From the NCBI GenBank assembly GCA_024695545.1, contig JAILHZ010000156.1, forward strand, positions 1 through 64,000: a stretch of 64,000 bases of DNA. Reading direction: 5' to 3'. The number at the start of each line of letters is the position of its first letter. Positions within the stretch are counted from its first letter, which is position 1. A program made the translations under genes and the position numbers. Source of the stretch: Clostridiales bacterium (GTDB taxonomy: Bacteria > Bacillota_A > Clostridia > Saccharofermentanales > Saccharofermentanaceae). Shown here one piece after another: positions 43,656 through 52,681 of the stretch. The notes under the pieces are model-generated. The model did no database searches. It saw only the letters and a list, made by a program, of their open reading frames with translations, and was not told the origin of the DNA.

Positions 43656-44315
43656 TCAGCACGAGCCCGCGATCTTTGTCGGCAGGTTCGCCATTGCGTC
43701 CTGTACCGTCTCGTACTGCTTGAGTACTCCGATCACGCCGTGATCCGGACGCGGGAAGATAAACGGAAGATCCGTCTCGCCGAGACCCGGGCGTACCTGG
43801 AAGGCGAGCTTCTCCTCTTCGATGGAGAACTGCGCATCGACACCTTCTTTATTTCCTCTGGCATCGAGGCGGACCCAGCGGCCGATCGAGGCAAAGTATA
43901 CAGCATTCAGCCCGTGAAGGATCAGGGGCGAGTTATCGTCATTCTCATCCAGGCGGAGATACTGGTAGCATAGTCCTGCCGGAATTCCTGCCGCACGGAG
44001 GAGAGCGCAGAGCAGATGGGACTTTCCGAAGCAAAGACCCGTTCTCTTGTCGAGGACATCCGAAGCTCTAAGGCACAGTTCTTTTCGGCCGGCATCGTTA
44101 CTGTGGGAGATCTCGTCTCTGACGAACTCAAAAGCGCGGGATGCGAACTCGATCTCCGGATCAAGATAGCCCATCTTCTCGCCATCGTTCATGTCCTTGA
44201 AGATTCTCTCCATCAGGTAGTTCATCACGATGATGACCTTAACGTTATTGTGATTGATATATTCGCTGACCTCGAGATACTCTTCGAAGTTATCTGCCTT
44301 GGTGATCAATTCCAT
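43656..44315 (-). CDS. Transglutaminase-like cytosolic protein
   Basis: A 219-residue protein with the transglutaminase/protease triad: cysteine in DKRTGLCFGKSHLLCALLRA, histidine in LILHGLNAVYF and aspartate in VRLDARGNKEG. No signal peptide is seen, unlike the other transglutaminase protein in this window. A GAGGGAC ribosome site precedes the ATG. It follows the cobalamin ATPase gene by ten bases and may belong to that transcript. Role unknown. Confidence 0.82.
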   Translation of the reverse strand: MELITKADNFEEYLEVSEYINHNNVKVIIVMNYLMERIFKDMNDGEKMGYLDPEIEFASRAFEFVRDEISHSNDAGRKELCLRASDVLDKRTGLCFGKSHLLCALLRAAGIPAGLCYQYLRLDENDDNSPLILHGLNAVYFASIGRWVRLDARGNKEGVDAQFSIEEEKLAFQVRPGLGETDLPFIFPRPDHGVIGVLKQYETVQDAMANLPTKIAGSC

Positions 44316-44325
44316 ATGCCGTCCC

Positions 44326-45126
44326 TCACTTCACATCTTTGGCGAAGAAAAGTCTTCTTCCGTCTTTCTCCATTATATCAAAGCCGACCTCATATACTGA
44401 AGTAAGAAGTTCCGGGGTGAGGACCTCGTCCTTTTCCCCCTTGGCGATGACCTTTCCCTCACGGAGCAGGATCGCCCGGTCGCAGTATCTTTCGACCATG
44501 TTAAAGTCGTGCATGACGACGATGACGCTTAAGTTTCCTTCTTCGACCTTCTTATGCAGCAGGTCCATAATGCCGATCTGATGCTTGATGTCGAGGTTCG
44601 ACGTCGGTTCGTCGAGGAGGATCCACGGTGTGGTCTGCGCGAGGGATCTCGCGATCAGTGTGCGCTGGCGCTCGCCGCCCGAAAGCGATGTGAAGTTTCT
44701 TTTGGCAAGGTCAAGCACACCCACGGCCCGCATCGCATCTTCCGCGATGGCCAGGTCCTCTTTCGAATCGCCATCCCAGGTTCCCTTATACGGGTAGCGC
44801 GCCATAAGGACGACTTCTTCTACGGTAAATGCACTCTCCCCGCTGCTGCTCTGCGGCACCCACGCGATCTTCCGGCTTCGCTCCTTCGGTGCGTAGGAAG
44901 ATGCGTCCTTACCGTCGATCAGGACAGCGCCCTCGGGACACTTGATCTGGGAAAGGATATGCCTAAGAAGCGTTGTCTTGCCCGAGCCGTTCGGTCCGAG
45001 AAGAGCGGTCATATGCCCTTCGGCAAACTCATATGAGACATCCGACAGGATCGGGACCTTGGCGCTTGCGGGCTGATACGAGAGGTTTTTTGCCTCGATA
45101 CCCGTGTTAAGGATCTCTTTTTCCAT
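44326..45126 (-). CDS. btuD: Cobalamin-type ABC transporter ATP-binding protein
   Basis: The ATPase of a FecCD/BtuCD-class importer. Walker A LLGPNGSGKTTLLRHI, signature SLSGGERQR and Walker B WILLDEPTSNLD are complete in 266 residues. Its start overlaps the permease stop (TGATG). The riboswitch upstream of the operon indicates that the cargo is cobalamin or a related corrinoid and not an iron siderophore. Confidence 0.93.
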   Translation of the reverse strand: MEKEILNTGIEAKNLSYQPASAKVPILSDVSYEFAEGHMTALLGPNGSGKTTLLRHILSQIKCPEGAVLIDGKDASSYAPKERSRKIAWVPQSSSGESAFTVEEVVLMARYPYKGTWDGDSKEDLAIAEDAMRAVGVLDLAKRNFTSLSGGERQRTLIARSLAQTTPWILLDEPTSNLDIKHQIGIMDLLHKKVEEGNLSVIVVMHDFNMVERYCDRAILLREGKVIAKGEKDEVLTPELLTSVYEVGFDIMEKDGRRLFFAKDVK

Positions 45127-46187
45127 CAGTCACGCTCCTCCCTTCTTCTTTCTTTCCACAGAAGGTAGAGGAAGAACGGTGCACCCGTTACCTGGGTGAT
45201 CGCGCCAACGGCGATCTCTGCCGGCGGAGCAGCCGTACGGGAGATCAGGTCACAGATGATCATGAAGATCGCACCGCCCAGAAGCGACAGCGGGATCAGA
45301 CGCCGGTTCTTCGGACCGACGAGGAGCCGCATGATATGCGGGATAATCAGGCTGACAAATCCGATGATGCCGCTGACCGAGACAGATGCGGCAACAAGAA
45401 GGGACGTCGCGACCACTGCGATCGTGCGGGTGCGCCGGACGGATACACCCATGCTCTGCGCCTCATGATCACCGAAGCTTAAAAGATCGAGATCTCTTCC
45501 GAGGACCGTAAAGCACAGCACGGCACCCACAAGAACGATCGCCATAAAGGCAACCTTGATCCAGGAAGCCGCTGAGAAGCTTCCGAGCATCCACAGATAG
45601 ATACGCTCGAGGCGGTCTCTCTTCTTCATCATCAGGAGTGTGATCGCTGCCGTCAGCATCGACGAGCAGGCGATACCGGCCAGCAGGATCCCCGTGACCG
45701 ATCGCGAAGTCGCGATACGCGCTACACGGAATACCAGAAGCATCGTGAGCATCGCGCCGATGAAAGCACACATCCAGATGCTGCTGATCCCCAGTACCGA
45801 GAAAGAGATGCCGAACGCGATTGCGATTGCCGCGCCAAAGGCCGCGCCGGATGAGATGCCCAGCACCTGCGGATCCGCCAGCGGGTTCCGGAACAGGGCC
45901 TGCATGACGACTCCTGCCGCAGCAAGACCTCCGCCCACGAGTCCCGCAAGGAGCACACGCGGCAGACGGATATCCCAGATGATCAGTTTGTTCGCTCTCG
46001 GGATTCCTTCAAGGAGTTTATCCTTATTCACGAATGGGAGTTTTGCAAAGACGATCCTCGCGCTCTGCGAAAACGGAACGGATACAGCGCCTACTGCCGA
46101 GGCCCAAATAACAACAATGACCAGAAGGAGCAGTAAGCTCCCTCCGGTCAATGTCATTGTTGTTTTTCTAAGCGGTTCTTTTTTCAT
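45126..46187 (-). CDS. btuC: Cobalamin-type ABC transporter permease (FecCD family)
   Basis: A 353-residue permease of about ten helices with the family sequences WDIRLPRVLLAGLVGGGLAA, DPQVLGISSGAAFGAA and GFVSLIIPHIMRLLVGP, the last being the coupling segment to the ATPase. It lies between the binding protein and ATPase genes of the riboswitch-controlled operon. Confidence 0.94.
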   Translation of the reverse strand: MKKEPLRKTTMTLTGGSLLLLLVIVVIWASAVGAVSVPFSQSARIVFAKLPFVNKDKLLEGIPRANKLIIWDIRLPRVLLAGLVGGGLAAAGVVMQALFRNPLADPQVLGISSGAAFGAAIAIAFGISFSVLGISSIWMCAFIGAMLTMLLVFRVARIATSRSVTGILLAGIACSSMLTAAITLLMMKKRDRLERIYLWMLGSFSAASWIKVAFMAIVLVGAVLCFTVLGRDLDLLSFGDHEAQSMGVSVRRTRTIAVVATSLLVAASVSVSGIIGFVSLIIPHIMRLLVGPKNRRLIPLSLLGGAIFMIICDLISRTAAPPAEIAVGAITQVTGAPFFLYLLWKERRREERD

Positions 46188-46230
46188 AAACTGCTTCCAT
46201 CATATCCGGCATATAGCCGGCAAGGATCAA

Positions 46231-47193
46231 TTACGCTGCTTTTTCAGCCTCGAAGCACTCCGGGAATACCAGCTTCGCCAGCATCTCGATTGCATCTGCG
46301 TTTCTTGCGCACTGACGGTCCAGTGTATCTGTGCTGTCCAGAACGATTACGTTGCCTTCCTTAACTGCTGTCAGTTCAGAGTAAGGAGCGGTGGTCTGGA
46401 ATGTGCCGTCAGCCCATGACGGGATGATGATGATGTTCGGATCCTGAGAAACCAGATCCTCTACGTTATAGGACCAGTTGTTCGCAGACTTCGCAACGTT
46501 ATCGACACCTGCTTTTTCGAGGATATCGTTAATGAATGTGTCGCCGGTAGCGGTGTAGTCTCCGCCTTCACCGAAGCCGACTACATAGTAAACTGTCGGC
46601 TTCATCTTGTTGTCCTTGAGCGCGTTGTTTACGGAATCGATCTTGGCCTTCATATCGGAAATGACCTTATCCGCCTGCTCGGAAGCATTCAGGATCTGAC
46701 CGAGCTTCTCGATACGTGTGTAAACGCCATCGACCTTGAGCTCGTCGTTGAAGGAAACAACTGTGCAGCCGAGCTTCTTAAGCTCGTTATAGTTGTCCTG
46801 GGAAATCATGGAATCTACGAGAACGATATCTGCCTGAGCAGCAACGATCGTCTCCAGATTCGGTGTGTACAGATCCTCGAGTACTACCTTTACCTTCTCA
46901 GCTTCTGCCGGATAATTGCAGAGAGAGGTGCGTCCTACGAGGCAGTCACCCTTGCCGAGCGAGAATACGAGCTCCGTCATCGCCGGGCTGCAGGTTACGA
47001 TCTTCTTCGGCTCTTCATTGATAGTTACCTTCGAGCCATATCCGTCAGTGATCTCCAGCGGATACTGAGTTCCTGCCTTGGTCTCCTCAGCAGTTGTTGT
47101 CGTCTTGCTCTCGGACTTCTTGCATCCACCCAGAGAGGCAACACAAACAGCCAGCGTCAGCGCAAGCGCGAGCGCCTTCCATGTTTTTTTCAT
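46231..47193 (-). CDS. btuF: Cobalamin-type ABC transporter substrate-binding lipoprotein
   Basis: A 320-residue lipoprotein (ASLGGCKKSES) of the helical-backbone cluster A binding proteins: KKIVTCSPAMTELVFSLGKG, LVGRTSLCNYPAEAEKV, LETIVAAQADIVLVDSMIS and DPNIIIIPSWADG. Such proteins carry vitamin B12 or siderophores; the cobalamin riboswitch just upstream favours B12. The start has GGAGA. Confidence 0.93.
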   Translation of the reverse strand: MKKTWKALALALTLAVCVASLGGCKKSESKTTTTAEETKAGTQYPLEITDGYGSKVTINEEPKKIVTCSPAMTELVFSLGKGDCLVGRTSLCNYPAEAEKVKVVLEDLYTPNLETIVAAQADIVLVDSMISQDNYNELKKLGCTVVSFNDELKVDGVYTRIEKLGQILNASEQADKVISDMKAKIDSVNNALKDNKMKPTVYYVVGFGEGGDYTATGDTFINDILEKAGVDNVAKSANNWSYNVEDLVSQDPNIIIIPSWADGTFQTTAPYSELTAVKEGNVIVLDSTDTLDRQCARNADAIEMLAKLVFPECFEAEKAA

Positions 47194-47249
47194 ACCGAAA
47201 TCTCCATTTCCGTCCCTTTCCCATCCCCGAAAAGAACTAAAAACAAAAA

Positions 47250-47425
47250 ACTCGCCGGCAGGTCTCCTGGCTTACCCGTTTTACCTCAGTCCATCGCCTT
47301 CTCAGCCTTACGGCCAATGACTTTATCTGGACCTCGTACCGGGTTACAGTAGTGGGGGCTGCGTCCGGATTTTCACCGGATTCCCTATTCTCCTCTTTTA
47401 CGAGGCACCGGCGGCCACATCCACA
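47250..47425 (-). ncRNA. Cobalamin riboswitch
   Basis: On the minus strand the B12 box AGCCAGGAGACCTGCC (47257-47272) is preceded by the expected elements GCCGGTGCCTCG, GGGAATCCGGTG, AATCCGGACGCAGCCCCC and ACTGTAACCCGG. It lies about 60 bases upstream of the binding-protein gene and should reduce expression when adenosylcobalamin is abundant. The match is strong enough to name the cargo of the importer. Confidence 0.95.
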
Positions 47426-47497
47426 TTATACTGAAAACGCTCCCTTTTACAAAGAGAGCGTTCTTCGGCACATTGTACAAACTTTGTTTTCCCCGGA

Positions 47498-47588
47498 AAA
47501 AGCACCTGTCCCTGATGTTCCGGTCCTTTTTCAGATGTCAAATCCGACAGGATAACACAAGCAGACAGACGCCTGAAGAAGTGCTTTT
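47498..47588. repeat. Two AAAAGCAC octamers in inverse orientation
   Basis: AAAAGCAC at 47498-47505 and GTGCTTTT at 47581-47588 lie in the gap between the riboswitch and the HD-GYP gene. Nothing else is evident in this gap. Confidence 0.6.
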
Positions 47589-47609
47589 CGAGAAATAGCG
47601 GATGAAAGA

Positions 47610-49739
47610 TCAGTTATAAAACTTCTTACTGATCTCGCGGATCTCTTCTTCCGCCTCGACAAAGGCCTCAACGACCTTCGGATCGAAGTGCTTGCCGGAA
47701 CCCTCAACGATGATCGAAGTCGCCTTCTCGAACGTAAACGGCTCCTTATAACTTCTCTTAGACAGAAGCGCGTCAAAGACATCCGCGACGGCCATGACAC
47801 GTGCCGACAGCGGTATGCTCTCGCCGGCCAGATGATCCGGATAGCCCGAGCCGTCCCACTTCTCGTGATGGTAATGCGCCATCTGCTTGGCCTGCTCAAG
47901 ATAACCGCTGTCCTCGAGGTTTGCGATCGCCTTTTCGATGATCTCATAGCCCGCGTAGGCGTGGCCCTTCATGATCTCGTATTCCTCGTCCGTCAGGCGA
48001 GAATCCTTATTCAGGATCGCATCCGGGATGTTGATCTTGCCGATATCATGAAGCGGTGCGGCGCGGACCACGTTATTGATGTATTCATCAGTCAGGATAT
48101 CCTTAAACTCGCCCTTCTCGCGAAGCTTCAGAAGAATGATCCTCGAGTATTCCGCAGTCTTCCGGATGTGGTCGCCCGTACACTTATCGCGGCTCTCGAT
48201 GATATCCGCAAGCACCATGAGGAGGCCGCCCTGCAGCTTATCGATCTGCTTCGATTTCTTCCTGATATCCGACAGATACTGCATACTCTCTTCCGTCGTA
48301 TGCGCGTATGCGTAGTAGAGATTCTCGATCTCATCACCCGTATGGATATCGAGCGACTTGATCCTTTCGACACTCTTATTTCTCTCGTCCGTCGATGTAT
48401 ATACAAAAGAACTTGCACCGTGGGACATCGAGTTCAGCGGGTAGATGATGTGGTAGTCGGCGAGCCACACACCCGCGCAGAGCACCATGATGAACACACC
48501 GAGGAACAGCGCGATCTCCTTGGCCAGGTACGCGTGTGTGATGTCGTTTAACTGGTTCATCGAGATATCGACGCAGGAATAGCAGACGCACCTTCCGTTG
48601 CTGTCGAAAATCGGTTCATAGATATTCAGAAGCCATCCGTAGCGGCTGTCATTACTGATATTCGGCTCGACCTCACGGCCCGCCAGGAATTCGGACAGAT
48701 GGTTCTTGATATCTTCCGGGAATCGGATGACGGATCCTACCTTATCTGCCCTTACATCCTCGGTATCCATATCGAATACGACGTGACATCCGTCCTCCTC
48801 GACCCGGTACACATACATGAACCGGATATTGTCCGAGCTGATGAATGTCAGGCGAAGCTGCTCCGCAACCTCCTTATAGCCGGGGGCATTCTCCCCCTGC
48901 TCGAGATACGTGTCGATCATGTCCGGATCGATACAGTCGCGCTGGTACTTGACGATACCCCGCGCAAACTCCGTGTGGTCGCGGATCGTCGTCTCGCGGA
49001 AAAGATAGTAGCCGATACCGATCGCCACGACCGCGATGACCGTGACCGCCACCGATACCAGAAGCAGGAGCTTCGAGCGCAGTGACATCTGACGGACCTT
49101 CGTCTGGTTGATCGTGCGGAGTTCCCTTATATTCAGCGGTTTCTGGCGCCAGCCGTGGATATGCATATCCTGTATCACAGCTTTCGGAATGACCAGATAC
49201 CCGAGGAACGCGACGACAACCGTGATTGCCTTATCTCCGAGGTCGATGCAGAAGTCCGCGGTGATCTGCGAGAAAAATTTACTCTGGTAGACATGATCGT
49301 GGAGCCACGTGGCCAGGTTTGCGGTGATGCCTTCTCCTGCAAAGCCGAAGAGGCTCCATGTCAGGATCGATCCGAGAAATCCGCCGATCGCCGCCAGCGT
49401 AAAGATCATCGGGATGATATGTTTTTTCTTAAAGCCGCCTCTTGTGAACATCGCGGTCGCGACAGCGATCATGACATTCAGCGTGCCGTAGTATATGGAC
49501 GGCCAGTCTGATATGGATTTGAGGAGATTCGTGGTCAGTCCGACGATAATGCCGGGAAGTGAGCCGCCGATCGCCGCCGCAAAGACGGTGCCGATGGCAT
49601 CTAAATAGAACGGAAGCCCCAGCTTTCCACTTATGTCCGATAACAGGATATTCACCAGAATGCCAAAGGAACAAAGGAGCAGGATCTCCAGCATCCTCCG
49701 GCCATCGAGTCTTTGATTCTTATTTATGCTGTCTGTCAT
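47610..49739 (-). CDS. Membrane HD-GYP protein with ECF-S-like N-terminus
   Basis: A 709-residue predicted cyclic-di-GMP phosphodiesterase. Residues 1-190 form about five helices resembling ECF-transporter substrate-binding subunits (LPFYLDAIGTVFAAAIGGSL, GIIVGLTTNLLKSISDWPS). Residues 215-430 are two helices flanking an extracytoplasmic sensor domain. From about 500 the HD-GYP domain has HIRKTAEYSR, PLHDIGKINIPDAIL, MKGHAYAGYEII and HHEKWDGSGYP, so metal ligands and the GYP motif are present. An AGAGGGT site precedes the ATG. The signal could be a vitamin-like molecule. Confidence 0.88.
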   Translation of the reverse strand: MTDSINKNQRLDGRRMLEILLLCSFGILVNILLSDISGKLGLPFYLDAIGTVFAAAIGGSLPGIIVGLTTNLLKSISDWPSIYYGTLNVMIAVATAMFTRGGFKKKHIIPMIFTLAAIGGFLGSILTWSLFGFAGEGITANLATWLHDHVYQSKFFSQITADFCIDLGDKAITVVVAFLGYLVIPKAVIQDMHIHGWRQKPLNIRELRTINQTKVRQMSLRSKLLLLVSVAVTVIAVVAIGIGYYLFRETTIRDHTEFARGIVKYQRDCIDPDMIDTYLEQGENAPGYKEVAEQLRLTFISSDNIRFMYVYRVEEDGCHVVFDMDTEDVRADKVGSVIRFPEDIKNHLSEFLAGREVEPNISNDSRYGWLLNIYEPIFDSNGRCVCYSCVDISMNQLNDITHAYLAKEIALFLGVFIMVLCAGVWLADYHIIYPLNSMSHGASSFVYTSTDERNKSVERIKSLDIHTGDEIENLYYAYAHTTEESMQYLSDIRKKSKQIDKLQGGLLMVLADIIESRDKCTGDHIRKTAEYSRIILLKLREKGEFKDILTDEYINNVVRAAPLHDIGKINIPDAILNKDSRLTDEEYEIMKGHAYAGYEIIEKAIANLEDSGYLEQAKQMAHYHHEKWDGSGYPDHLAGESIPLSARVMAVADVFDALLSKRSYKEPFTFEKATSIIVEGSGKHFDPKVVEAFVEAEEEIREISKKFYN

Positions 49740-49800
49740 ACCCTCTACCCCCTAGCCAACCCCTTGGCTTTTCCGGTAAGACATCTGCCAATACAACTTC

Positions 49801-49829
49801 ATTATAGCAATGCAATTTGACGTTCTCAA
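49801..49829 (-). promoter_or_regulatory. Promoter for the HD-GYP gene
   Basis: TTGAGA (49824-49829), a 17-base spacer and TATAAT (49801-49806) with an extended TGC before it. The leader holds an AGCC...GGCT hairpin near the ribosome site. Confidence 0.65.
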
Positions 49830-49891
49830 CCGAGATAGAAACAAACACTGTCCGAATTCAAATACTTTTACTCTTTTCTACTAATTTTGCG

Positions 49892-49899
49892 AAAAGCAC
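49892..49899 (+). repeat. Intergenic AAAAGCAC octamer
   Basis: An exact copy within GAAAAGCACTTTTC, itself nearly palindromic, lies between the HD-GYP promoter and the cellulase terminator. Confidence 0.6.
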
Positions 49900-49918
49900 T
49901 TTTCCTTCATCAGACGGC

Positions 49919-49955
49919 ATAAGAAAAGGGACTGTCTCAAAGATGAGACAGTCCC
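49919..49955 (-). terminator. Terminator of the GH9 cellulase gene
   Basis: GGGACTGTCTC and GAGACAGTCCC pair around a six-base loop, followed on the minus strand by TTTTCTTAT. Confidence 0.85.
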
Positions 49956-49983
49956 CGCTTTCTTCTTTTAACTCAGTCAGCTC

Positions 49984-52317
49984 TTACTTCGCTGCTTTCG
50001 CCGCGAGGATGTAGATGAACGGAGAGTTCCAGTAGATCGCCACCTCGTTGATCGAGTAAGCTGTATCGTTATCGCAGTAGCAGCGTGCCGGTGCTTTTCC
50101 ATCGAGAGCACTGATCGCGTACGGATCTGCAGGCTCACCGTTCGGACCGCCGACGACCATACCCGGAACCGGATGTCCCTGCGCCTGGGAAGGTCTGTGG
50201 TGCGGGTGCTCCGCAGCATTTGTGCCGAATTCGGTCAGGAAGCTGTACCCGGTAACGTTCATGCCCATGATGTAGTCGACCTGGAAGAAGCACAGATCTC
50301 TGAACTCCTTGTTGTCGGACATGAGGTATGCCAGGTTGTAGAGGATACCGTTGTTCGAAACAGTCAGGTTACTGCCCCACGGATAGTTCTCGCACATGCT
50401 GTTGTAGTAGCCGTCCTTCTTCGCAAGCTCCATGGACTTGGTCGCTTCGTCGATGACACGCTTCTTCAGAAGCTCTGTGAACTCCGCATCCTTCTTAAAG
50501 GAAGTCTCGGTACGCAGGTAGGAGTGTACACCGTAAAGTGCCATCTCGATCCAGCCGAGGCCGAGCTCCATGCTGTCGGAGTACAGTTCTTTTGCCTTCG
50601 CAAGATAGGTCTCTTCGCCTGTTGCGATGTAAAGCTCGATGGCTGCCCAGAAGAATTCATCCTTATTAACTGCATCCGGATATTCACCTGTGAATACATC
50701 AGAAGGATTGAGGAATCCGGTAGTATCTGCCGCAGCGTTTGCCTCCATGTAAGCATATGCCTTCTTGGAAGCCTCGAGGCACTTTGCCGCGAACTCCGCA
50801 TCGATATCCTTATACACTACGGAAGCCTTTGCCATTACCGCAGCAAAGTCACCTGTCGCAGTTGTGGAGATCGGGAGGACAAGAAGCTGGTTGGTCTCTT
50901 CATGTGCCATTACTGTTGCCGGGAAGTTGTCGCAGGTTACCTTATGGTAAACGCCGCCGTTTTCTGCCTGCATCTTGAACATCCACTCAAGTTCATATCT
51001 TGCCTCGTCGAGGATATCCGGTACGCCGTTGCCGCTCTCCGGGATACCCAGATCATCAGCCTTGTAGCCGGTGTCCTGATAGGTCATAAAGAGGTCTGCG
51101 ATGGTCTTCGCACCCGGTACTACATAACGGCCGTAGTCACCGGCATCGTGCCAGCCGCCGCTGACATCGATCTTCTTATCTGTGCCGTAGATGAGAGCCT
51201 CACCTGTATGGCAGATCGGGTGTGCGAAATCTGCGTACTCTTCGCCGATATCCGACTTCACTTCACATCCGCAGCGCTGTGTATAGAGCATCAGGATCGA
51301 AGCCTTGAGAGCATCGTCATAAACGTCTTCAGCAATCGTGAATGTGTAGGACTTACCGGACGAGTTCGTGCTTACGAAGTATGTGCCCGGCTTCTCGAAA
51401 GCGGTAAAATCACCCATGGTGATCTCGCTTCCCGTACCGATGCTGGCAAACGGAGCGGAAACTTCGCCTTCGTATACGACCTCATAGGTCTTTGCGTCGT
51501 AGATCTTAAAGGATGTACTCATCGTACCGTCGACGAAGAATACCTTCGGATCCTTCGGCTTGTAACCGGTCTGGTTCAGGGATACCGGGTTTGCCGCCGG
51601 ACCGTTATCGAGCTTTACAGCCTGAGAACAGTCAACGATCTTCAGTGTTACGTTATCGATATAGATGGTATGTGCATCTGTAATCGATCCGTCGTTACCT
51701 AAGTTAAAGCAGAATCTCGGTGCGCGGTCGCCCTTCTCAGCCATAGTGAACTCTTCACTGACATGTGTCCAGGATGTGCCAAGTTCAACCTTCTGCTGGC
51801 CGGCATATGCGTGATAGTCACCGCCGTTGAGCTGGAATCTCCACTCAAAGGTTCTGGCCTTATCGCTCTTGATATCGAAGTCGAACTGGTATTTGCAGTT
51901 CTCAAGAAGCGAAATACCGTCAAAATACAGCTGGCACGCATACTCCAGCGAACCTGTGGACTTGATCTTTACGACCATCTCGCCGTCCTCACAGGCAACC
52001 TCCCAGTCTCCGCCAGACTCTGTGTAGGTGTTCCACTTAAATTCATCCGGGTTCGTAAACGCCTCATCCATGACATAAGCACCATCGGTGACTTCTGTCG
52101 TTGCGCGGGTACCGGCATCCGGATCATCCGCGGGCTTAGTGCCCTCCGGTTCCTGTGAAGCTTCGGTCTGCGATTCTGTTTCTGAAGACGATGCATCAGA
52201 AGACTGCTCGACCGAGCTCTCTGTCGTGCTCTCTGTTGTGTCCTTCGATTTCTTACATCCCACCGCGATACCGGCGATCATGGAAATCGAAAGTAGCAAT
52301 GCCACGATCTTTTTCAT
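49984..52317 (-). CDS. GH9 endoglucanase, lipid-anchored, with CBM-like and Ig-like domains
   Basis: A 777-residue cellulase. The start at 52317 has GGAGGG at nine bases; 18 open codons upstream are rejected. A lipoprotein signal (SMIAGIAVGCKKSK) and a Ser/Glu/Thr linker lead into a jelly-roll, CBM4/9-like module (about 70-240: YQFDFDIKSDKARTFEWRFQ). A GH9-type Ig-like domain follows (NPVSLNQTGYKPKDPKVFF, about 250-335). The catalytic barrel shows DVSGGWHDAGDYGRYV with its paired aspartates, HPHHRPSQ, and an ending around NDTAYSINEVAIYWNSPFIY with the acid glutamate. Lipid anchoring places it on the cell surface. Confidence 0.95.
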   Translation of the reverse strand: MKKIVALLLSISMIAGIAVGCKKSKDTTESTTESSVEQSSDASSSETESQTEASQEPEGTKPADDPDAGTRATTEVTDGAYVMDEAFTNPDEFKWNTYTESGGDWEVACEDGEMVVKIKSTGSLEYACQLYFDGISLLENCKYQFDFDIKSDKARTFEWRFQLNGGDYHAYAGQQKVELGTSWTHVSEEFTMAEKGDRAPRFCFNLGNDGSITDAHTIYIDNVTLKIVDCSQAVKLDNGPAANPVSLNQTGYKPKDPKVFFVDGTMSTSFKIYDAKTYEVVYEGEVSAPFASIGTGSEITMGDFTAFEKPGTYFVSTNSSGKSYTFTIAEDVYDDALKASILMLYTQRCGCEVKSDIGEEYADFAHPICHTGEALIYGTDKKIDVSGGWHDAGDYGRYVVPGAKTIADLFMTYQDTGYKADDLGIPESGNGVPDILDEARYELEWMFKMQAENGGVYHKVTCDNFPATVMAHEETNQLLVLPISTTATGDFAAVMAKASVVYKDIDAEFAAKCLEASKKAYAYMEANAAADTTGFLNPSDVFTGEYPDAVNKDEFFWAAIELYIATGEETYLAKAKELYSDSMELGLGWIEMALYGVHSYLRTETSFKKDAEFTELLKKRVIDEATKSMELAKKDGYYNSMCENYPWGSNLTVSNNGILYNLAYLMSDNKEFRDLCFFQVDYIMGMNVTGYSFLTEFGTNAAEHPHHRPSQAQGHPVPGMVVGGPNGEPADPYAISALDGKAPARCYCDNDTAYSINEVAIYWNSPFIYILAAKAAK

Positions 52318-52350
52318 ACATTTCCCTCCAAATGATATTTTTCTACCCCA

Positions 52351-52382
52351 GTGCAAACGTTTCGTTCGCACCTCCCATTATA
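52351..52382 (-). promoter_or_regulatory. Cellulase promoter region with AAACGTTT palindrome
   Basis: TATAAT lies at 52377-52382 on the minus strand, with a poor -35 (TTTTCA). Just downstream is an imperfect palindrome GTGC-AAACGTTTCGTTC-GCAC (52351-52371), a repressor position. Its AAACGTTT core is shared with the divergent promoter region at 30392-30403. Confidence 0.55.
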
Positions 52383-52451
52383 CGGACAAAAAAGTCAAAT
52401 GAAAAGACGGAAAATGCTTCATGACAAAAAACAGGAAATGACGGGACATCA

Positions 52452-52459
52452 GTGCTTTT
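52452..52459 (-). repeat. Intergenic AAAAGCAC octamer
   Basis: An exact TCGAAAAGCACTG copy on the minus strand lies just beyond the tRNA-Glu terminator. Confidence 0.6.
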
Positions 52460-52463
52460 CGAG

Positions 52464-52503
52464 CAACAAAAAACCCCGGAGCGGATAACCGTTCCGAGGT
52501 TTC
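52464..52503 (-). terminator. Terminator of the tRNA-Met/tRNA-Glu transcript
   Basis: AAACCTCGGAACGG pairs with CCGCTCCGGGGTTT around a TTAT loop on the minus strand, followed by TTTTTTG. Confidence 0.8.
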
Positions 52504-52508
52504 ATTTC

Positions 52509-52583
52509 TGGTGACCCGTAGGAGAATCGAACTCCTGTCTACGCCGTGAAAGGGCGTTGTCTTAGCCGCTTGACCAACGGGCC
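52509..52583 (-). tRNA. tRNA-Glu(TTC)
   Basis: Acceptor GGCCCGT pairs with ACGGGTC apart from one G-T pair, the anticodon is TTC in CGCCCTTTCACGGCG, the T-arm is AGGAGTTCGATTCTCCT, and CCA is encoded. It follows tRNA-Met by six bases. Confidence 0.96.
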
Positions 52584-52589
52584 GAGAAA

Positions 52590-52666
52590 TGGTAGCGGCA
52601 GTGGGATTCGAACCTACGACCTGCCGGGTATGAACCGAACGCTCTGGCCAACTGAGCTATGCCGCC
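52590..52666 (-). tRNA. tRNA-Met(CAT), elongator type
   Basis: Acceptor GGCGGCA pairs with TGCCGCT with one G-T pair, the anticodon is CAT in TTCGGTTCATACCCGGC, the T-arm has GTTCGAA, and CCA is encoded. The GCGTTCGGTTCATACCCG region matches elongator tRNA-Met rather than the initiator. A tRNA-Ile with modified CAT cannot be strictly excluded. Confidence 0.93.
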
Positions 52667-52681
52667 ATAAATTGCTTGAAG

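Noticed and set aside
44326..47193. Siderophore or heme importer
   Set aside because: The gene family allows it, but the cobalamin riboswitch directly upstream makes B12 the better call.
49740..49800. c-di-GMP riboswitch in the leader of the HD-GYP gene
   Set aside because: The leader is only about 55 bases and contains a simple AGCC/GGCT hairpin without the conserved c-di-GMP aptamer elements.
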